From Pseudomonas sp. (lineage in GTDB: Bacteria; Pseudomonadota; Gammaproteobacteria; Pseudomonadales; Pseudomonadaceae), in the NCBI GenBank assembly GCA_030603065.1, contig JAUVYN010000006.1:23871-87870 (forward strand): 64,000 bases of DNA, in the 5' to 3' direction. The position numbers and the translations under genes were made by a program. The notes under the pieces were generated by a model, which saw nothing but the letters and a program-made list of their open reading frames with translations, was not told where the DNA came from and made no database searches. Shown in pieces: positions 17,547 to 26,920 of this stretch (within the stretch, counting starts at the first letter, position 1; every line of letters starts with the position of its first letter).

Positions 17547-18221
17547 TCAGTCGTCGCCGCCAAAAACGCCCAGCAGTTGAAGCAGGCTGAGAAACAGATT
17601 GTAGATCGACACGAACAGCGTCACGGTAGCCATGATGTAGTTGTCTTCACCACCGTGAATGATGGCGCTGGTCTGATAAAGAATGATCGCAGAAGAGAAC
17701 AGCACGAAGCCGGCGGATATGGCCAGTGACAGACCGCTGATCTGCAGGAAGAAGCTCGCTACTACCGCACATAGCAGGACCACGAAGCCAGCCATGATGA
17801 AGCCGGACAGGAAGCTGAAGTCCTTGCGGGTGATGATGGCATAGGCCGACAGGCTGAAGAATACCAGCGCGGTCATGCCCAGCGCCATGGTCACCAGCTG
17901 ACCGCCGTTGGGCAGCGCCAGATAGGCGTTCAGAATCGGACCAAGGGTATAACCCATGAAGCCGGTCAGCGCGAAGGTGAGCAGCAGGCCAGCACCGGAA
18001 TTGCGGAACTTGCTGATAGCGAACAGCAACCCGTAGAACCCGACCAGCGTGATGATCAGCCCGGGGTGCGGCAGGTTGAGGCTCATGGACGTGAAGGCGA
18101 CCAGAGCGCTGAAAGCCATGGTCATGGCGAGCAGGCTGTAGGTGTTCCGGAACAGCTTGCTGACTTCAGCTTCGCTGGCCCCTGTCTGCTGCAGAGTGCT
18201 ATGGCGTTGCTCGATGTTCAT
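17547..18221 (-). CDS. yccA: Bax inhibitor-1 / YccA family membrane protein
   Basis: A 224-residue integral membrane protein with about seven hydrophobic segments and the family's late acidic/aromatic end ([17 protein letters not shown]). YccA-type proteins are substrates and modulators of the FtsH protease and protect the Sec channel. Its place beside tusDCBE and a tRNA-Ser gene is a common pseudomonad arrangement. Confidence 0.9.
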   Translation of the reverse strand: MNIEQRHSTLQQTGASEAEVSKLFRNTYSLLAMTMAFSALVAFTSMSLNLPHPGLIITLVGFYGLLFAISKFRNSGAGLLLTFALTGFMGYTLGPILNAYLALPNGGQLVTMALGMTALVFFSLSAYAIITRKDFSFLSGFIMAGFVVLLCAVVASFFLQISGLSLAISAGFVLFSSAIILYQTSAIIHGGEDNYIMATVTLFVSIYNLFLSLLQLLGVFGGDD

Positions 18222-18307
18222 GTTTCAGACTCCAAATGGTTGCGCAGTGAGATCCCTGTGCTCGGATGATAACGTCTAACCGTGTCAAATCAAGGCATCT
18301 GACCGCT

Positions 18308-18331
18308 GCCAGGCACCTTTCGCTGCCTGGC
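18308..18331. other. Unassigned hairpin between yccA and tRNA-Ser
   Basis: A perfect 8-bp inverted repeat (GCCAGGCA, 8-base loop, TGCCTGGC) lies in the 237-base divergent gap. On the plus strand it is followed by TTTGTG. No gene ends here, so it is either a regulatory structure of one of the two promoters or a transcription barrier between them. Confidence 0.35.
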
Positions 18332-18458
18332 TTTGTGACTAAGTGCGACCAGGTTGGCAGATTATCCATACCTTTACCCCTTGTGCGGTCACTTCGGATA
18401 TCGGCCGATGCCTTAGACCATTGACTGCACTGGAGTTTCCGGTAATATTGCCGCCCGT

Positions 18459-18548
18459 GGAGGGATGGCAGAGCGGTTGAATGCACCGGTCTTGAAAACC
18501 GGCGAAGGTGAAAGCCTTCCCAGGGTTCGAATCCCTGTCCCTCCGCCA
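18459..18548 (+). tRNA. tRNA-Ser (anticodon TGA)
   Basis: A 90-base class II tRNA with CCA encoded. The acceptor arm GGAGGGA pairs with TCCCTCC, with discriminator G then CCA at 18546-18548. The anticodon stem CCGGT/ACCGG holds the loop CTTGAAA, anticodon TGA, which reads UCN serine codons. The long variable arm (GCGAAGGTGAAAGCCTTCCC region) is the serine identity feature, and GGTTCGAATCC is the T arm. Confidence 0.97.
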
Positions 18549-18560
18549 CTACATCGCCTC

Positions 18561-18587
18561 AAAGCCCCGTATATCGGGGCTTTGTTC
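18561..18587 (+). terminator. Terminator of tRNA-Ser
   Basis: A perfect 9-bp stem AAAGCCCCG / CGGGGCTTT with loop TATAT, followed by GTTCT, begins 12 bases after the tRNA CCA end: a standard intrinsic terminator. Confidence 0.85.
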
Positions 18588-18679
18588 TATCTGGCGCTTG
18601 TCGCCTTATCTGAGCCTGACATACGGCCCGCCCCATACCTTTGCACATAGCATGATGTCCCTCGCAGCTGTTCAGGCGT

Positions 18680-19879
18680 TCACACCAGCGAAGAAATACT
18701 GAAATCTTCGGCCAGTCGCAGCATGTTGCGGCCTGCCTGCTTGGCCTGGTAAAGAGCGGCGTCGGCGAGGGCGAGCAGGGTAGCGCTGGTGTCCTGCGGG
18801 CCAGGGACGCCGCACCAGACGCCGACACTGAAGTGATGGGTGATCTCCTGGCGGTCGTAGTGCGTGGGAGTGGTCGCTATGTCGGTGCGCAGGTCATCCA
18901 GGGCAATGGTGACCCCTTCGCGGGATGTATCAGGCAATATCAGCAGGAACTCTTCCCCGCCATAGCGGCCCAGGCAGTCGGACTGGCGCAAGCGTTTTTT
19001 CATCACGCTCGCGCAGTGTTTCAGCACGGCATCCCCCGCCAGATGGCCATAGCTGTCGTTGATGCGTTTGAAATGGTCGATATCGATGATGGCGACCGCC
19101 AGCATGCTGCCATTGCGGCGGGCGCGTTCGATCTCCTTTTCCAGTTGCTCCATGATTGCGCGCCGATTGGGCAGGTAGGTCAGGGAATCCTGTAGCGCCA
19201 TGTTTTTCAGGATGCCCTCGATGCGTTCCTTGGATAGCAACACCAGTCCAAGGGTCAGCATCATTACGGTGACGGTACCGATGCTGAGCGATATTGTCTG
19301 ACGGAAGTTGCTGACGTCGTAACGCATCTCGTCGGACATGCCGGTCACTATCGCTACCACACGGATCAGTATGCCGAGGATACTGATGGCTGCTCCCACC
19401 GTCAGAAGCAAATGTGCTCGGCCTTCGGGCTGGCGGTTCTTCCGGGCCCACTGGACAATCATCAGGCACTGTACGATGAGTATGCCGGATGCGGTCAGCA
19501 TCCGTGGCTCGCGTGTTTCCAACAGAAGAATCATGAGCAAGCCCATGATTATGGGCGGACAGAATACTCGAAGCCAGGGGACCGCCTGCTGGTTGATCCT
19601 GAACAGACTGGTGGAGTAGAAGGCCAGAGCCGTAGAAAGGAGGGTATTGGCAACGCTATAGGTCAGCCAAAGCGGCGCGTTCCCATGTTGCATGAAACCG
19701 ATGTAAGCCAGTGCGTGGGCAATCAGTCCTGCGCCCACGGTCAGCAGGCCATCGCGCCGACGACCGACTACCAGCAAACAGCAGGCCATGATCAGCGCTA
19801 CCCAGGCCACCGAAGCGAAGATGGTCGGCGAATGGGCAATCATGTGCGCTGCTTCCAACCGGGTAACCTTGTCATGCAA
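18680..19879 (-). CDS. Membrane-bound diguanylate cyclase (GGDEF)
   Basis: A 399-residue protein (387 from the ATG at 19843). The N-terminal half has six or so transmembrane segments and no separate ligand domain. A GGDEF domain follows (about residues 235-395) with the active-site loop GGEEF in RYGGEEFLLILPD and the substrate region DIDHFKRINDSYGH. It should make cyclic di-GMP from two GTP. No clear I-site RxxD precedes GGEEF, so product inhibition may be absent. It is alone, downstream of the CheB/CheR kinase operon on the same strand. Confidence 0.87.
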   Translation of the reverse strand: MHDKVTRLEAAHMIAHSPTIFASVAWVALIMACCLLVVGRRRDGLLTVGAGLIAHALAYIGFMQHGNAPLWLTYSVANTLLSTALAFYSTSLFRINQQAVPWLRVFCPPIIMGLLMILLLETREPRMLTASGILIVQCLMIVQWARKNRQPEGRAHLLLTVGAAISILGILIRVVAIVTGMSDEMRYDVSNFRQTISLSIGTVTVMMLTLGLVLLSKERIEGILKNMALQDSLTYLPNRRAIMEQLEKEIERARRNGSMLAVAIIDIDHFKRINDSYGHLAGDAVLKHCASVMKKRLRQSDCLGRYGGEEFLLILPDTSREGVTIALDDLRTDIATTPTHYDRQEITHHFSVGVWCGVPGPQDTSATLLALADAALYQAKQAGRNMLRLAEDFSISSLV

Positions 19880-19967
19880 GCCGTCCCATCCTGGGTCTTA
19901 TTGTGATCGCTGACGGCTATTATCGGCCTATTGTCGTCCCTTCGCCAGTGAGCGAACGGCCTGGAGC

Positions 19968-21140
19968 TCAACCAGGCACAGCGCTCGGATCCATCGACTC
20001 GGCAGTTCGGACGCCGACCCTTGGGATTTCCAGCGTGAATGCACTGCCTCGATTCGGTCCATCACTGGTGACGGTTATGTTTCCGCCGTGCAGTTCGATC
20101 AACTGCTTGACCAATGCCAGCCCGATTCCCAAACCGCCGTGGGCATGTTGCACGTGGTCGGTCACCTGCTCGAACATGCGGAAAATCGCAGCCGAGGCAT
20201 CCGGCGTCAGGCCCAGTCCGTTGTCGCTGACTGTTACTCGGCAGCTGCCGCTGGTGATGCCCAGGGTGACTGCGATATGTCCGCCGCCCGGGGTGTACTT
20301 GGCGGAGTTGTTCAACAGGTTGGCGATGCATTGGGTGATCCGCACCTGATCGGCCAGCAATTCAACAGGCTCGTCGGGAAGATTCAGTGCTAGCGTGTGG
20401 CGCTGAGCTTCAATCGCAGGCCTTGCCATTTCTACCGCACTCAGTACAGCTTCACGAAGATCAAACGGGGCGTTGCGCAGTTCGATCTTGCCCTGAGTGA
20501 TCCGCGATGCATCCAGCAGGTCATCGACGAGTCGGAAAAGGTGTGCCATTTGTTCCTGCATGAGGCTGCCGATCCTGGCAGTCTGCTCGTTGGCGGGCGC
20601 GCGCTGAAGGAGTTCGAGCCCACCTCGGAGTGCAGCCAGTGGATTGCGCAGCTCGTGCGCCAGCACCGCAAGAAACTCGTCCTTGCGCCGGTCGGAAAGC
20701 TTGAGAGCGTCTGCCTGCGCCTGCAGCAGATCACGCTGCTCCGCAATCATTTGCCGTTGCCGATAGATTTCAAAGAAGACGTCGGTCTTGCTACGCAGAA
20801 CATCCGGCTCGATCGGCTTCTGGATAAAGTCCACCGCGCCGGCTTCGTAACCCTGGAAACGTCGCTCGGCACTGTGAGTGCCGGCAGTGACGAAGATGAT
20901 CGGGATGCGTCTGGTGCGCTCGTTTCCGCGCATCAGTTCGGCCAGCTCGAAGCCGTTAAGCCCGGGCATCTGTACATCGATCAGAGCCAGTGCCACGTCA
21001 TGGTCCAGCAGCAGCTCAAGCGCTTCGTCGCCGGACTTGGCCATCAGCAGGACGAGATCATCACGGCGCAGCAGTGCCTCTAGCGATAGCAGGTTCTCTG
21101 CCAGATCGTCGACCAGGAGAAACTTGACTGGTGTACTCAT
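19968..21140 (-). CDS. Response-regulator histidine kinase (REC-HisKA-HATPase)
   Basis: A 390-residue cytoplasmic protein. It has an N-terminal receiver (KFLLVDDLAENLLSLEALL, phospho-Asp in ALIDVQMPGLNG), a short coiled coil, HisKA with the phospho-His in FLAVLAHELRNPLAALRGG, and HATPase_c with N, G1 and G2 boxes (NLLNNSAKYTPGGG, DNGLGLTPD, GGLGIGLALVKQL). The kinase is under control of its own receiver, so it relays a signal from another kinase. It is the last gene of the operon kinase-cheR-cheB-this gene, with an ATGA overlap with cheB. Confidence 0.9.
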   Translation of the reverse strand: MSTPVKFLLVDDLAENLLSLEALLRRDDLVLLMAKSGDEALELLLDHDVALALIDVQMPGLNGFELAELMRGNERTRRIPIIFVTAGTHSAERRFQGYEAGAVDFIQKPIEPDVLRSKTDVFFEIYRQRQMIAEQRDLLQAQADALKLSDRRKDEFLAVLAHELRNPLAALRGGLELLQRAPANEQTARIGSLMQEQMAHLFRLVDDLLDASRITQGKIELRNAPFDLREAVLSAVEMARPAIEAQRHTLALNLPDEPVELLADQVRITQCIANLLNNSAKYTPGGGHIAVTLGITSGSCRVTVSDNGLGLTPDASAAIFRMFEQVTDHVQHAHGGLGIGLALVKQLIELHGGNITVTSDGPNRGSAFTLEIPRVGVRTAESMDPSAVPG

Positions 21141-21709
21141 CGGGCGATGCTCTCAAGGTATGCCGGGATGTCCGCGAGCGAGATGATTCGCGCGTCGGGG
21201 CACAGTTTGAGGGCGGCTTCGGGCATGGCGCTGGCGTACGCTTCATCGGGCGGTTGCACGATGGCGGTGCCGCCCGCATCGTGAATCGAGCGCAGCCCTC
21301 GGGCGCCGTCATGGTTGGCGCCGGTCAGAATGACGCCGATCAGCGCGTTCCCCCATACATCGGCTGCGCTCTCCATGGCCACATCGATGGAGGGACGAGA
21401 AAACAGAACTTCGTCCTCACTCGACAGTGCGATGCTGAGCCTGTCCTCTAGCAACAGGTGATAATTCGGCGGCGCGAAGTAGATGACCCCTGGTTGCACG
21501 GGCTCCTTGTCCTCCGCCTCGATGGCCCGCAGTGCGCATTTGGCGTCGAATATGTCCGCCAGGACGCTTGGCTTGTCCGCCGGCAGATGCACGATCACGA
21601 AAATCGGTAGCGGGAAGTCGGCCGGGAGCGCGGGCAGGAGAACGGATAGCGCTTCCAGCGCGCCGGCAGATGCCCCAATGATTACAGCGCCTTTCGCTGG
21701 GCGAGTCAT
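21137..21709 (-). CDS. CheB-type methylesterase domain protein, no receiver
   Basis: A 190-residue protein with only the CheB catalytic domain. The catalytic triad positions are visible: Ser in IIGASAGALEAL, His in IVHLPADKPS and Asp in GVILTGANHDGARG. It lacks the N-terminal receiver of classical chemotaxis CheB, so it is not controlled by CheA phosphorylation in the usual way. It overlaps cheR and the downstream kinase by four bases each. Its substrate may be a glutamyl methyl ester on the partner kinase rather than a chemoreceptor. Confidence 0.87.
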   Translation of the reverse strand: MTRPAKGAVIIGASAGALEALSVLLPALPADFPLPIFVIVHLPADKPSVLADIFDAKCALRAIEAEDKEPVQPGVIYFAPPNYHLLLEDRLSIALSSEDEVLFSRPSIDVAMESAADVWGNALIGVILTGANHDGARGLRSIHDAGGTAIVQPPDEAYASAMPEAALKLCPDARIISLADIPAYLESIAR

Positions 21710-22539
21710 GCGTTGGTCCTTTGGTAGATTTTCTCCTCACGTACGAAATCGCGAAACGCGTCGGCGTGGGTGGAGAATCTGAGACTTTCCTTGGCACCGA
21801 GCCCAAGGAATCCGCTGCGCAGCAGGGAATCTTTGAAAAGCCCGACCGCACGGTCCTGCAGAATACGATCAAAATAGATCATCACGTTGCGGCAGGACAC
21901 CAGGTGCATTTCGCCGAACACCTGATCGGTAACCAGGCTGTGGTCCGAAAAAACCACGTTGCGACGCAGGCTCTTGTCCAGGATGCAACGGTTATAGTTG
22001 CTGTGATAGTAGTCGGACAGCGAGGTCTTGCCACCGGCCTGACGATAGTTCCGGGTGAACTGTCGCATGCGCTCCGCATCGTAGATACCCGCTGCCGCCT
22101 GATCCAGCGCCTCCTGATTGATATCCGTTGCGTAGAACAGGGTACGCTCCTCCAGCCCCTCTTCGCGAAAAAGGATCACCAGGGAATACAGTTCCTCGCC
22201 GGTGCTGCAGCCCGCCACCCACACCTTGAGCGATGGATAGGTACGCAGGTGTGGAACCACCATTTCGCGAATGGCGCGGAAGTAACTGGGGTCTCTGAAC
22301 ATTTCGCTGACCTGAACGGTCAGGTAGCGCAGCAATTGCGGAAGCATGTCCGGATCATGCAGAACGCGCTCCTGTATTGCGGAGATGGTGCCGAAGCCAA
22401 GGTTCTGGCGAGCCTGGCGCAGCCGCCGTCTTATCGACGACATCGCATAATGGCGAAAGTCGTAATGGTAGCGATGATAAAGCGCCTCGAGCAGCAGGCG
22501 GATCTCGATATCCTCGACCTTATCGTAGGTGTCGGTCAT
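21706..22539 (-). CDS. CheR-type SAM-dependent methyltransferase
   Basis: A 277-residue CheR. The N-terminal helical domain is followed by the SAM-binding fold with VWVAGCSTGEELYSLVIL and the CheR markers EMFRDPSYFRAI and HLVSCRNVMIYFD. It would methylate glutamates using S-adenosylmethionine. The start at 22539 overlaps the upstream kinase stop (ATGA); a start four codons earlier (22551) is also open. No methyl-accepting chemoreceptor or CheA/CheW is in the window. Confidence 0.88.
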   Translation of the reverse strand: MTDTYDKVEDIEIRLLLEALYHRYHYDFRHYAMSSIRRRLRQARQNLGFGTISAIQERVLHDPDMLPQLLRYLTVQVSEMFRDPSYFRAIREMVVPHLRTYPSLKVWVAGCSTGEELYSLVILFREEGLEERTLFYATDINQEALDQAAAGIYDAERMRQFTRNYRQAGGKTSLSDYYHSNYNRCILDKSLRRNVVFSDHSLVTDQVFGEMHLVSCRNVMIYFDRILQDRAVGLFKDSLLRSGFLGLGAKESLRFSTHADAFRDFVREEKIYQRTNA

Positions 22540-25500
22540 TGCGGCATCCACACTCGCACCAGCGAGAGCAGTTTTTCAACATCGAGCGGTTTGGCCATAT
22601 AGTCGTTGGCACCTGCTTCGATGCAGCGCTGCTGATCGTCCGGCATCGCCTTGGCGGTCAGGGCGATGACCGGCAGCTTCTGCCAGTTGGAGTTCTTGCG
22701 AATATGCCGGGTTGCGGTCAGACCATCCATCACCGGCATCATGACGTCCATGAGTACCAGGTCGATGTGGTCGTCTGGCTGGTTGAGCGACTGCTCCAGC
22801 TTCTGCAGCGCCTCTTCGCCGTTCCGGGCAATTTCGACGAGCGCACCGCGGGGTTCGAGGATATTGGTCAGGGCATAGACGTTACGAACGTCGTCTTCGA
22901 CGATGAGGATGCGCCTGCCTTCCAGCAGCGCATCCCGGTTACGCGCCTTGCGGATCATCTTCTGTTGCTCGTCCGGAAGTTCGGACACTACCTGATGGAG
23001 AAACAGAGTTACTTCGTCCAGAAGCCGCTCGGGCGATTTGGCACCCTTGATGATGATCGACTTGGAATAGGCTCGCAGCCTCTGCTCTTCCTCTCTAGTC
23101 AGTACCCGGCCGGTGTAGACGATGACCGGCGGGAAGGGGTGCTCGGCGTCCCGACTTATCGTCTCGAGCAGTTCGAATCCCGAGGCGTCGGGAAGCGACA
23201 GGTCCAGAACCATGCAGTCGAAGGTCTGTTCCCGCAGTAATTTGAGGCATTCTGCCGCGGTACCAGCGCCTACCGTTTCCACGTCATGGGATCCGATCAG
23301 ATTGCTGACGGCCTCGCGTTGCACCTCGTTATCCTCGACGATCAGCACACGGCGAAGGTTCTGCGAGATCTTCGCATCGAGCGACTTGAGCACCTCCATC
23401 AGTTGATCGCGCTGCACCGGCTTGAGAGCATACCCAACCGCGCCGAGCGACATTGCGCGCTCGGAATAGTCATTGGCCGAAATGATGTGGATAGGAATAT
23501 GCCGTGTGCGGACGTCGCGTTTCAGGCGGTCCAGTACCGACAGGCCGGACTGGTCGGGCAACCCGACGTCCAGGACGATAGCGCTGGGCACGAACTGGCG
23601 GGCAAGCTCCAGCGCCTCCTGAGCGGTTTCCGCAACCAGTGCCTGGAAGTTCGATTCCCGCGCCAGATCACGCAGGATCATGGCGAAGGAGCGGTCATCT
23701 TCGATGATGAGCAGTCTTCGCGCTGTTTCCTCCGTTTGCAGGCGGTCATCCTGAACTACGCTGGATGAGGCCGGTGTCGTCGTCGCGACGGGAGCAACGG
23801 ACGTTTGTGGCTTGGCGCTGGGTACTGGCTGCGCAGCCTGCGTAGCGGCACGTGCGGCTTCGCCGGCGTAGCGTTGCGGTATTACGACGGTGAAGGTACT
23901 CCCTGATCCGACACGACTTTGCAGATGAATAGTGCCACCCAGAAGCCTCACTACCTCGCGAGAGATCGACAGTCCCAGCCCTGTACCACCGAACTTGCGG
24001 CTTATGGTGCTATCCGCCTGGTGGAAGGCTTCGAATATACGCGCCTGCTGCTCCTCGGCGATGCCGATACCGGTATCTGTTACCGACAGGGCGATCTGAC
24101 CTTCGCCCATTGCGCGTATTGCCAGCGTCACGCTGCCTTTATCAGTGAATTTGATCGCATTGGCGATCAGGTTTTTGAGTACCTGCTCCAGCCGTTGCGG
24201 GTCGGTTTCGATAACGGGCGGAACATCCGCTGCGACATCCAATGAAAACGCGAGCCCCTTCTCGTTGGCCACAGGGTCGAAAAGGTGGCGAAGGGAGTTG
24301 GTCATGCGCTCGATTGCCAGCGGCTCGGGCCGAATTTCCACATGGCCCGCTTCGATCTTGGAGAGGTCGAGAATGTCATTGATCAGATTGAGAAGGTCAT
24401 TGCCGGAAGATTGGATGGTCTGGGCATATTTGACCTGTTCGGGTGTTAGGTTCTCATCTGCGTTGTCAGCGAGCAGCTTCGCCAGGATCAGGGAGGAGTT
24501 GAGCGGAGTGCGCAGCTCATGGGACATGTTGGCGAGGAAGTCGGATTTGTACCGACTGGCCTGCTCGACTTCCTCGGCCTTGAGCTGGATTGCGACATTG
24601 GCCTTCTCCAGTTCGTCCCGTCGGGCCTCCAGTTCGTGGGCCTGTTCCTCCAGTTGAGAATTGGTCTGTTCCAGCTCGGCCTGCTGCTGTTCGAGGCGCG
24701 ACTGCGATTCCTTGAGGGCCCGGCTCTGTTCTTCGAGTTCCTCGTTGGATACGCGCAGCTCTTCGCTTTGCACCTGCAACTCTTCAGCCTGGCGCTGGGT
24801 TTCCGAGAGCAGGGTGCGCAGCTGGGTGCGGAATTCGGCGGACCTGATGGCCGCGGCGATGGTGCCTGAGGACTGCTCGAGAAGCTCCAGAATGTGGTCA
24901 CCTATCGGATGCAGAAAGCCAAGTTCGACTACAGCTTTTATTCTCCCTTCCAGCAATGCCGGTGCCAATACTAGGAAGCGTGGGGTCTGCTGCCCTAAGC
25001 TGGAGCCGAAGGCAATGTAGCCTTCCGGGAGTTCTCCAACCGTGACCGGCCGGTGATCTGACAAAACCTGACTAAACAGGTTGTCGTTAAGGTCGACGTG
25101 TTGTGGAATGCTGGTGCCCTCAGGTACGCCATTGGTGGCGGACAGCGAGTACCGATCGCCATCACGCAGGTAGAGGGTGCCGGCGACCGCGCCCAGATGT
25201 CCGGTGAGAAAGCGCAGTATGTTCTGCCCCAGCTCCCTGGTTGACTGTTCTCCCATGACCACAGATCCAAGTTCAACCTGGGCGCCCTGCAGCCACTGCT
25301 CGCGGCGCCTTGCCAGTGTGCTGCGGCGCATGAGTGCTGCGATGATGAGAGTCAGTACGATCCCGAGAAACCCTGAAAGCCCGCTGGTAACGAAGGCGAC
25401 CCGGTAGGCGTTGTGCATTGCTGCCAGGCGTTCTGTCCGGAGTTCGCGCTCTTCCTCGCGCAGCTCGGAAATCACCCTGCGAATGGCATCCATTTCCGCC

Positions 25501-25973
25501 TTGCCTCGCTCCAGGTTTGCCCCGGCAATGGCTTCGGTCTGGCCCTGGTTACGATAGATGCCGAGTATCAGATCCAGTTCGTTGAAGCGGGTGTTAATGT
25601 ATCCGCGAAGCTCTTCGAAACGCCAGCGCTGCGAGTCGCTCTGGTTTATGAGGTCCTCGATCTGCTGCAGCCGGTGCTGCACCTGAGATACCGCGCGGTT
25701 GTACGGCTCCAGATAACGCTCGTCTCCGGTGAGCAGGAAGCCGCGCTGGCCGGTTTCGGCATCCTGAACGTCTATAAGCAGACGGTCGATCGTGACGATC
25801 ACGGTATGCGTCTGCACCACGCTTTCGTTGCTGCTTCTCAGCAGTTGGGTGGTGTAGATGGCGGTCGCGGTACTGAGGATGAAAAACAGAAACACCAGGG
25901 CCAGAATCATGGCGACTTTTGGGTCGAGGCCCAGTGTGCCTTTGCTGTTCACGTTCGCGTTTTTTCTGTGCAT
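22536..25973 (-). CDS. CHASE3 hybrid histidine kinase with three receivers
   Basis: A 1145-residue membrane sensor. In order: TM1 (VAMILALVFLFFILSTATAIY), a periplasmic CHASE3-like domain with DAETGQRGFLLTGDERYLEPY, TM2, a GAF-like domain, a long coiled coil rich in Glu/Gln/Leu, HisKA (FLANMSHELRTPLNSSLIL), HATPase_c (NLIANAIKFT, GGTGLGLSISREV) and three C-terminal receivers (LLIIEDDRSFAMILRDL, RRVLIVEDNEVQREAVSNL, RILIVEDDVRNVYALTNIL). I set the start at 25973 (MHRKNANVNSKG); the frame is open to 26420, but that extension looks like non-coding DNA. It heads an overlapping operon with CheR, CheB and a receiver kinase. Confidence 0.9.
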   Translation of the reverse strand: MHRKNANVNSKGTLGLDPKVAMILALVFLFFILSTATAIYTTQLLRSSNESVVQTHTVIVTIDRLLIDVQDAETGQRGFLLTGDERYLEPYNRAVSQVQHRLQQIEDLINQSDSQRWRFEELRGYINTRFNELDLILGIYRNQGQTEAIAGANLERGKAEMDAIRRVISELREEERELRTERLAAMHNAYRVAFVTSGLSGFLGIVLTLIIAALMRRSTLARRREQWLQGAQVELGSVVMGEQSTRELGQNILRFLTGHLGAVAGTLYLRDGDRYSLSATNGVPEGTSIPQHVDLNDNLFSQVLSDHRPVTVGELPEGYIAFGSSLGQQTPRFLVLAPALLEGRIKAVVELGFLHPIGDHILELLEQSSGTIAAAIRSAEFRTQLRTLLSETQRQAEELQVQSEELRVSNEELEEQSRALKESQSRLEQQQAELEQTNSQLEEQAHELEARRDELEKANVAIQLKAEEVEQASRYKSDFLANMSHELRTPLNSSLILAKLLADNADENLTPEQVKYAQTIQSSGNDLLNLINDILDLSKIEAGHVEIRPEPLAIERMTNSLRHLFDPVANEKGLAFSLDVAADVPPVIETDPQRLEQVLKNLIANAIKFTDKGSVTLAIRAMGEGQIALSVTDTGIGIAEEQQARIFEAFHQADSTISRKFGGTGLGLSISREVVRLLGGTIHLQSRVGSGSTFTVVIPQRYAGEAARAATQAAQPVPSAKPQTSVAPVATTTPASSSVVQDDRLQTEETARRLLIIEDDRSFAMILRDLARESNFQALVAETAQEALELARQFVPSAIVLDVGLPDQSGLSVLDRLKRDVRTRHIPIHIISANDYSERAMSLGAVGYALKPVQRDQLMEVLKSLDAKISQNLRRVLIVEDNEVQREAVSNLIGSHDVETVGAGTAAECLKLLREQTFDCMVLDLSLPDASGFELLETISRDAEHPFPPVIVYTGRVLTREEEQRLRAYSKSIIIKGAKSPERLLDEVTLFLHQVVSELPDEQQKMIRKARNRDALLEGRRILIVEDDVRNVYALTNILEPRGALVEIARNGEEALQKLEQSLNQPDDHIDLVLMDVMMPVMDGLTATRHIRKNSNWQKLPVIALTAKAMPDDQQRCIEAGANDYMAKPLDVEKLLSLVRVWMPQ

Positions 25974-26419
25974 GTAATGACTCGCGCCTTCCATATCAGC
26001 GTTAGTGCACTGCACGATCCATGCACGGAAAAAATGACGATTCCCTGGATGGTCCGAGCGCTGCGCTATCGACTGGCAAACATTGCCGGAGTTACCCACA
26101 GCGGCACGGGGCAGCAGACTGTCCCAATTGGCTGCGAGCAAGAGTCTAACACCAAATGCCAGCAGTGATCGGAACCGGGTCCCGCAGTGTTTCGGCAGGG
26201 TCATCGAGGTTCCCCTGAGGGGGCGGAGCGAGAAAATAAGATCGCGGTGCGGATGGATCCCTCCGAGTGGCCGAATGCGAGCCCGTAAGCGATCTGTGTA
26301 ACGAAGCTGACCGCGTCCGCCGGGTACCTCTTTTGGGGGCATCCAGCTGTTTCTGTAGGTGGTATCATGGCGGCCGATGCATCTGTTCGTGCAGAACATG
26401 GTTAAAGCCACGCGGACCA
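25974..26419. other. Divergent intergenic region, kinase operon / copper leader ORF
   Basis: 446 bases between the hybrid kinase (minus) and the small Cys/His ORF (plus). It must hold both promoters. I see a short inverted repeat CCCCTGAGGGGG at 26212-26223 and a TATCAT -10-like hexamer at 26363-26368 without a good -35. No CueR-type or other recognised copper box stands out, and I find no convincing gene. Confidence 0.5.
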
Positions 26420-26833
26420 ATGGCCATGACCATGATCAGCGAAATTCAAGACGATGAGTCACTCAGAGAGCGCGTTCGAATGTTGATGGGTAGCACAGTA
26501 CGCGGTTTGTTGATTGCGTTGTTGGCGAGCACGCTGCTCACCTTCAGCTCACTCGCGTCTGCGTTGCTGAACATCGACCGCTGCCTCGCTGTTCAGGATG
26601 AGCCCGCTTCGCTGCATCACGATTGCTCAGGTGCAGAAACACATTCCGACTGGCTGGAAAGCGCAGCACAGCTGTTGTGTGACAGCGGCCTCGACTGTCA
26701 GCTTAGCGCTGCGGTGCTCCCGTCATCCGCCATGCTTGCGGGCGCTTGCCCCGCACCGCGCCCATTCGCCACCCTTGCCACATCTGTTGCCCTCGCTGCT
26801 CCCCAGTCCTGCTGGCGCCCCCCACGCGGCTGA
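26420..26833 (+). CDS. Small exported Cys/His protein, leader ORF of the cus operon
   Basis: A protein of up to 137 residues with an N-terminal hydrophobic signal (RGLLIALLASTLLTFSSLASA), then a polar region with five spaced cysteines and several histidines (DRC, HHDC, LLC, LDC, GAC). The start is uncertain: ATGs at 26420, 26426 and 26432 lack good ribosome sites, and ATG 26480 (MLMGSTVRG) has GAGAG upstream and gives a standard signal peptide. It resembles in style the small DUF2946/CopL-like proteins that precede copper efflux genes, and a sensing or leader role is inferred from place. Its stop codon touches the structure described at 26833-26920. Confidence 0.5.
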   Translation: MAMTMISEIQDDESLRERVRMLMGSTVRGLLIALLASTLLTFSSLASALLNIDRCLAVQDEPASLHHDCSGAETHSDWLESAAQLLCDSGLDCQLSAAVLPSSAMLAGACPAPRPFATLATSVALAAPQSCWRPPRG

Positions 26834-26920
26834 CTCTCGATAGTTGACCCGGTTCTCGCCGGCCTTCGCCGGCGCATGCCCGTTGCCGCCTGTGCAGCCG
26901 ACAGTTGAGAGTGAATAGTC
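26833..26920 (+). promoter_or_regulatory. RNA structure that could mask the cusC ribosome site
   Basis: ACTCTCGA (26833-26840), which begins at the last base of the upstream stop codon, can pair with TTGAGAGT (26905-26912; one G-U pair), which contains the purine-rich ribosome site of the gene at 26921. Inside this stem is a perfect 7-bp hairpin, CGCCGGC/GCCGGCG (26857-26874). A ribosome terminating on the leader ORF would open the outer stem, so translation of the two could be coupled. Confidence 0.4.

Noticed and set aside
25974-26420. N-terminal extension of the hybrid kinase to 26420
   Set aside because: The extra 149 codons lack any domain and have unusual composition; the TM1-CHASE3 start at 25973 fits the family.
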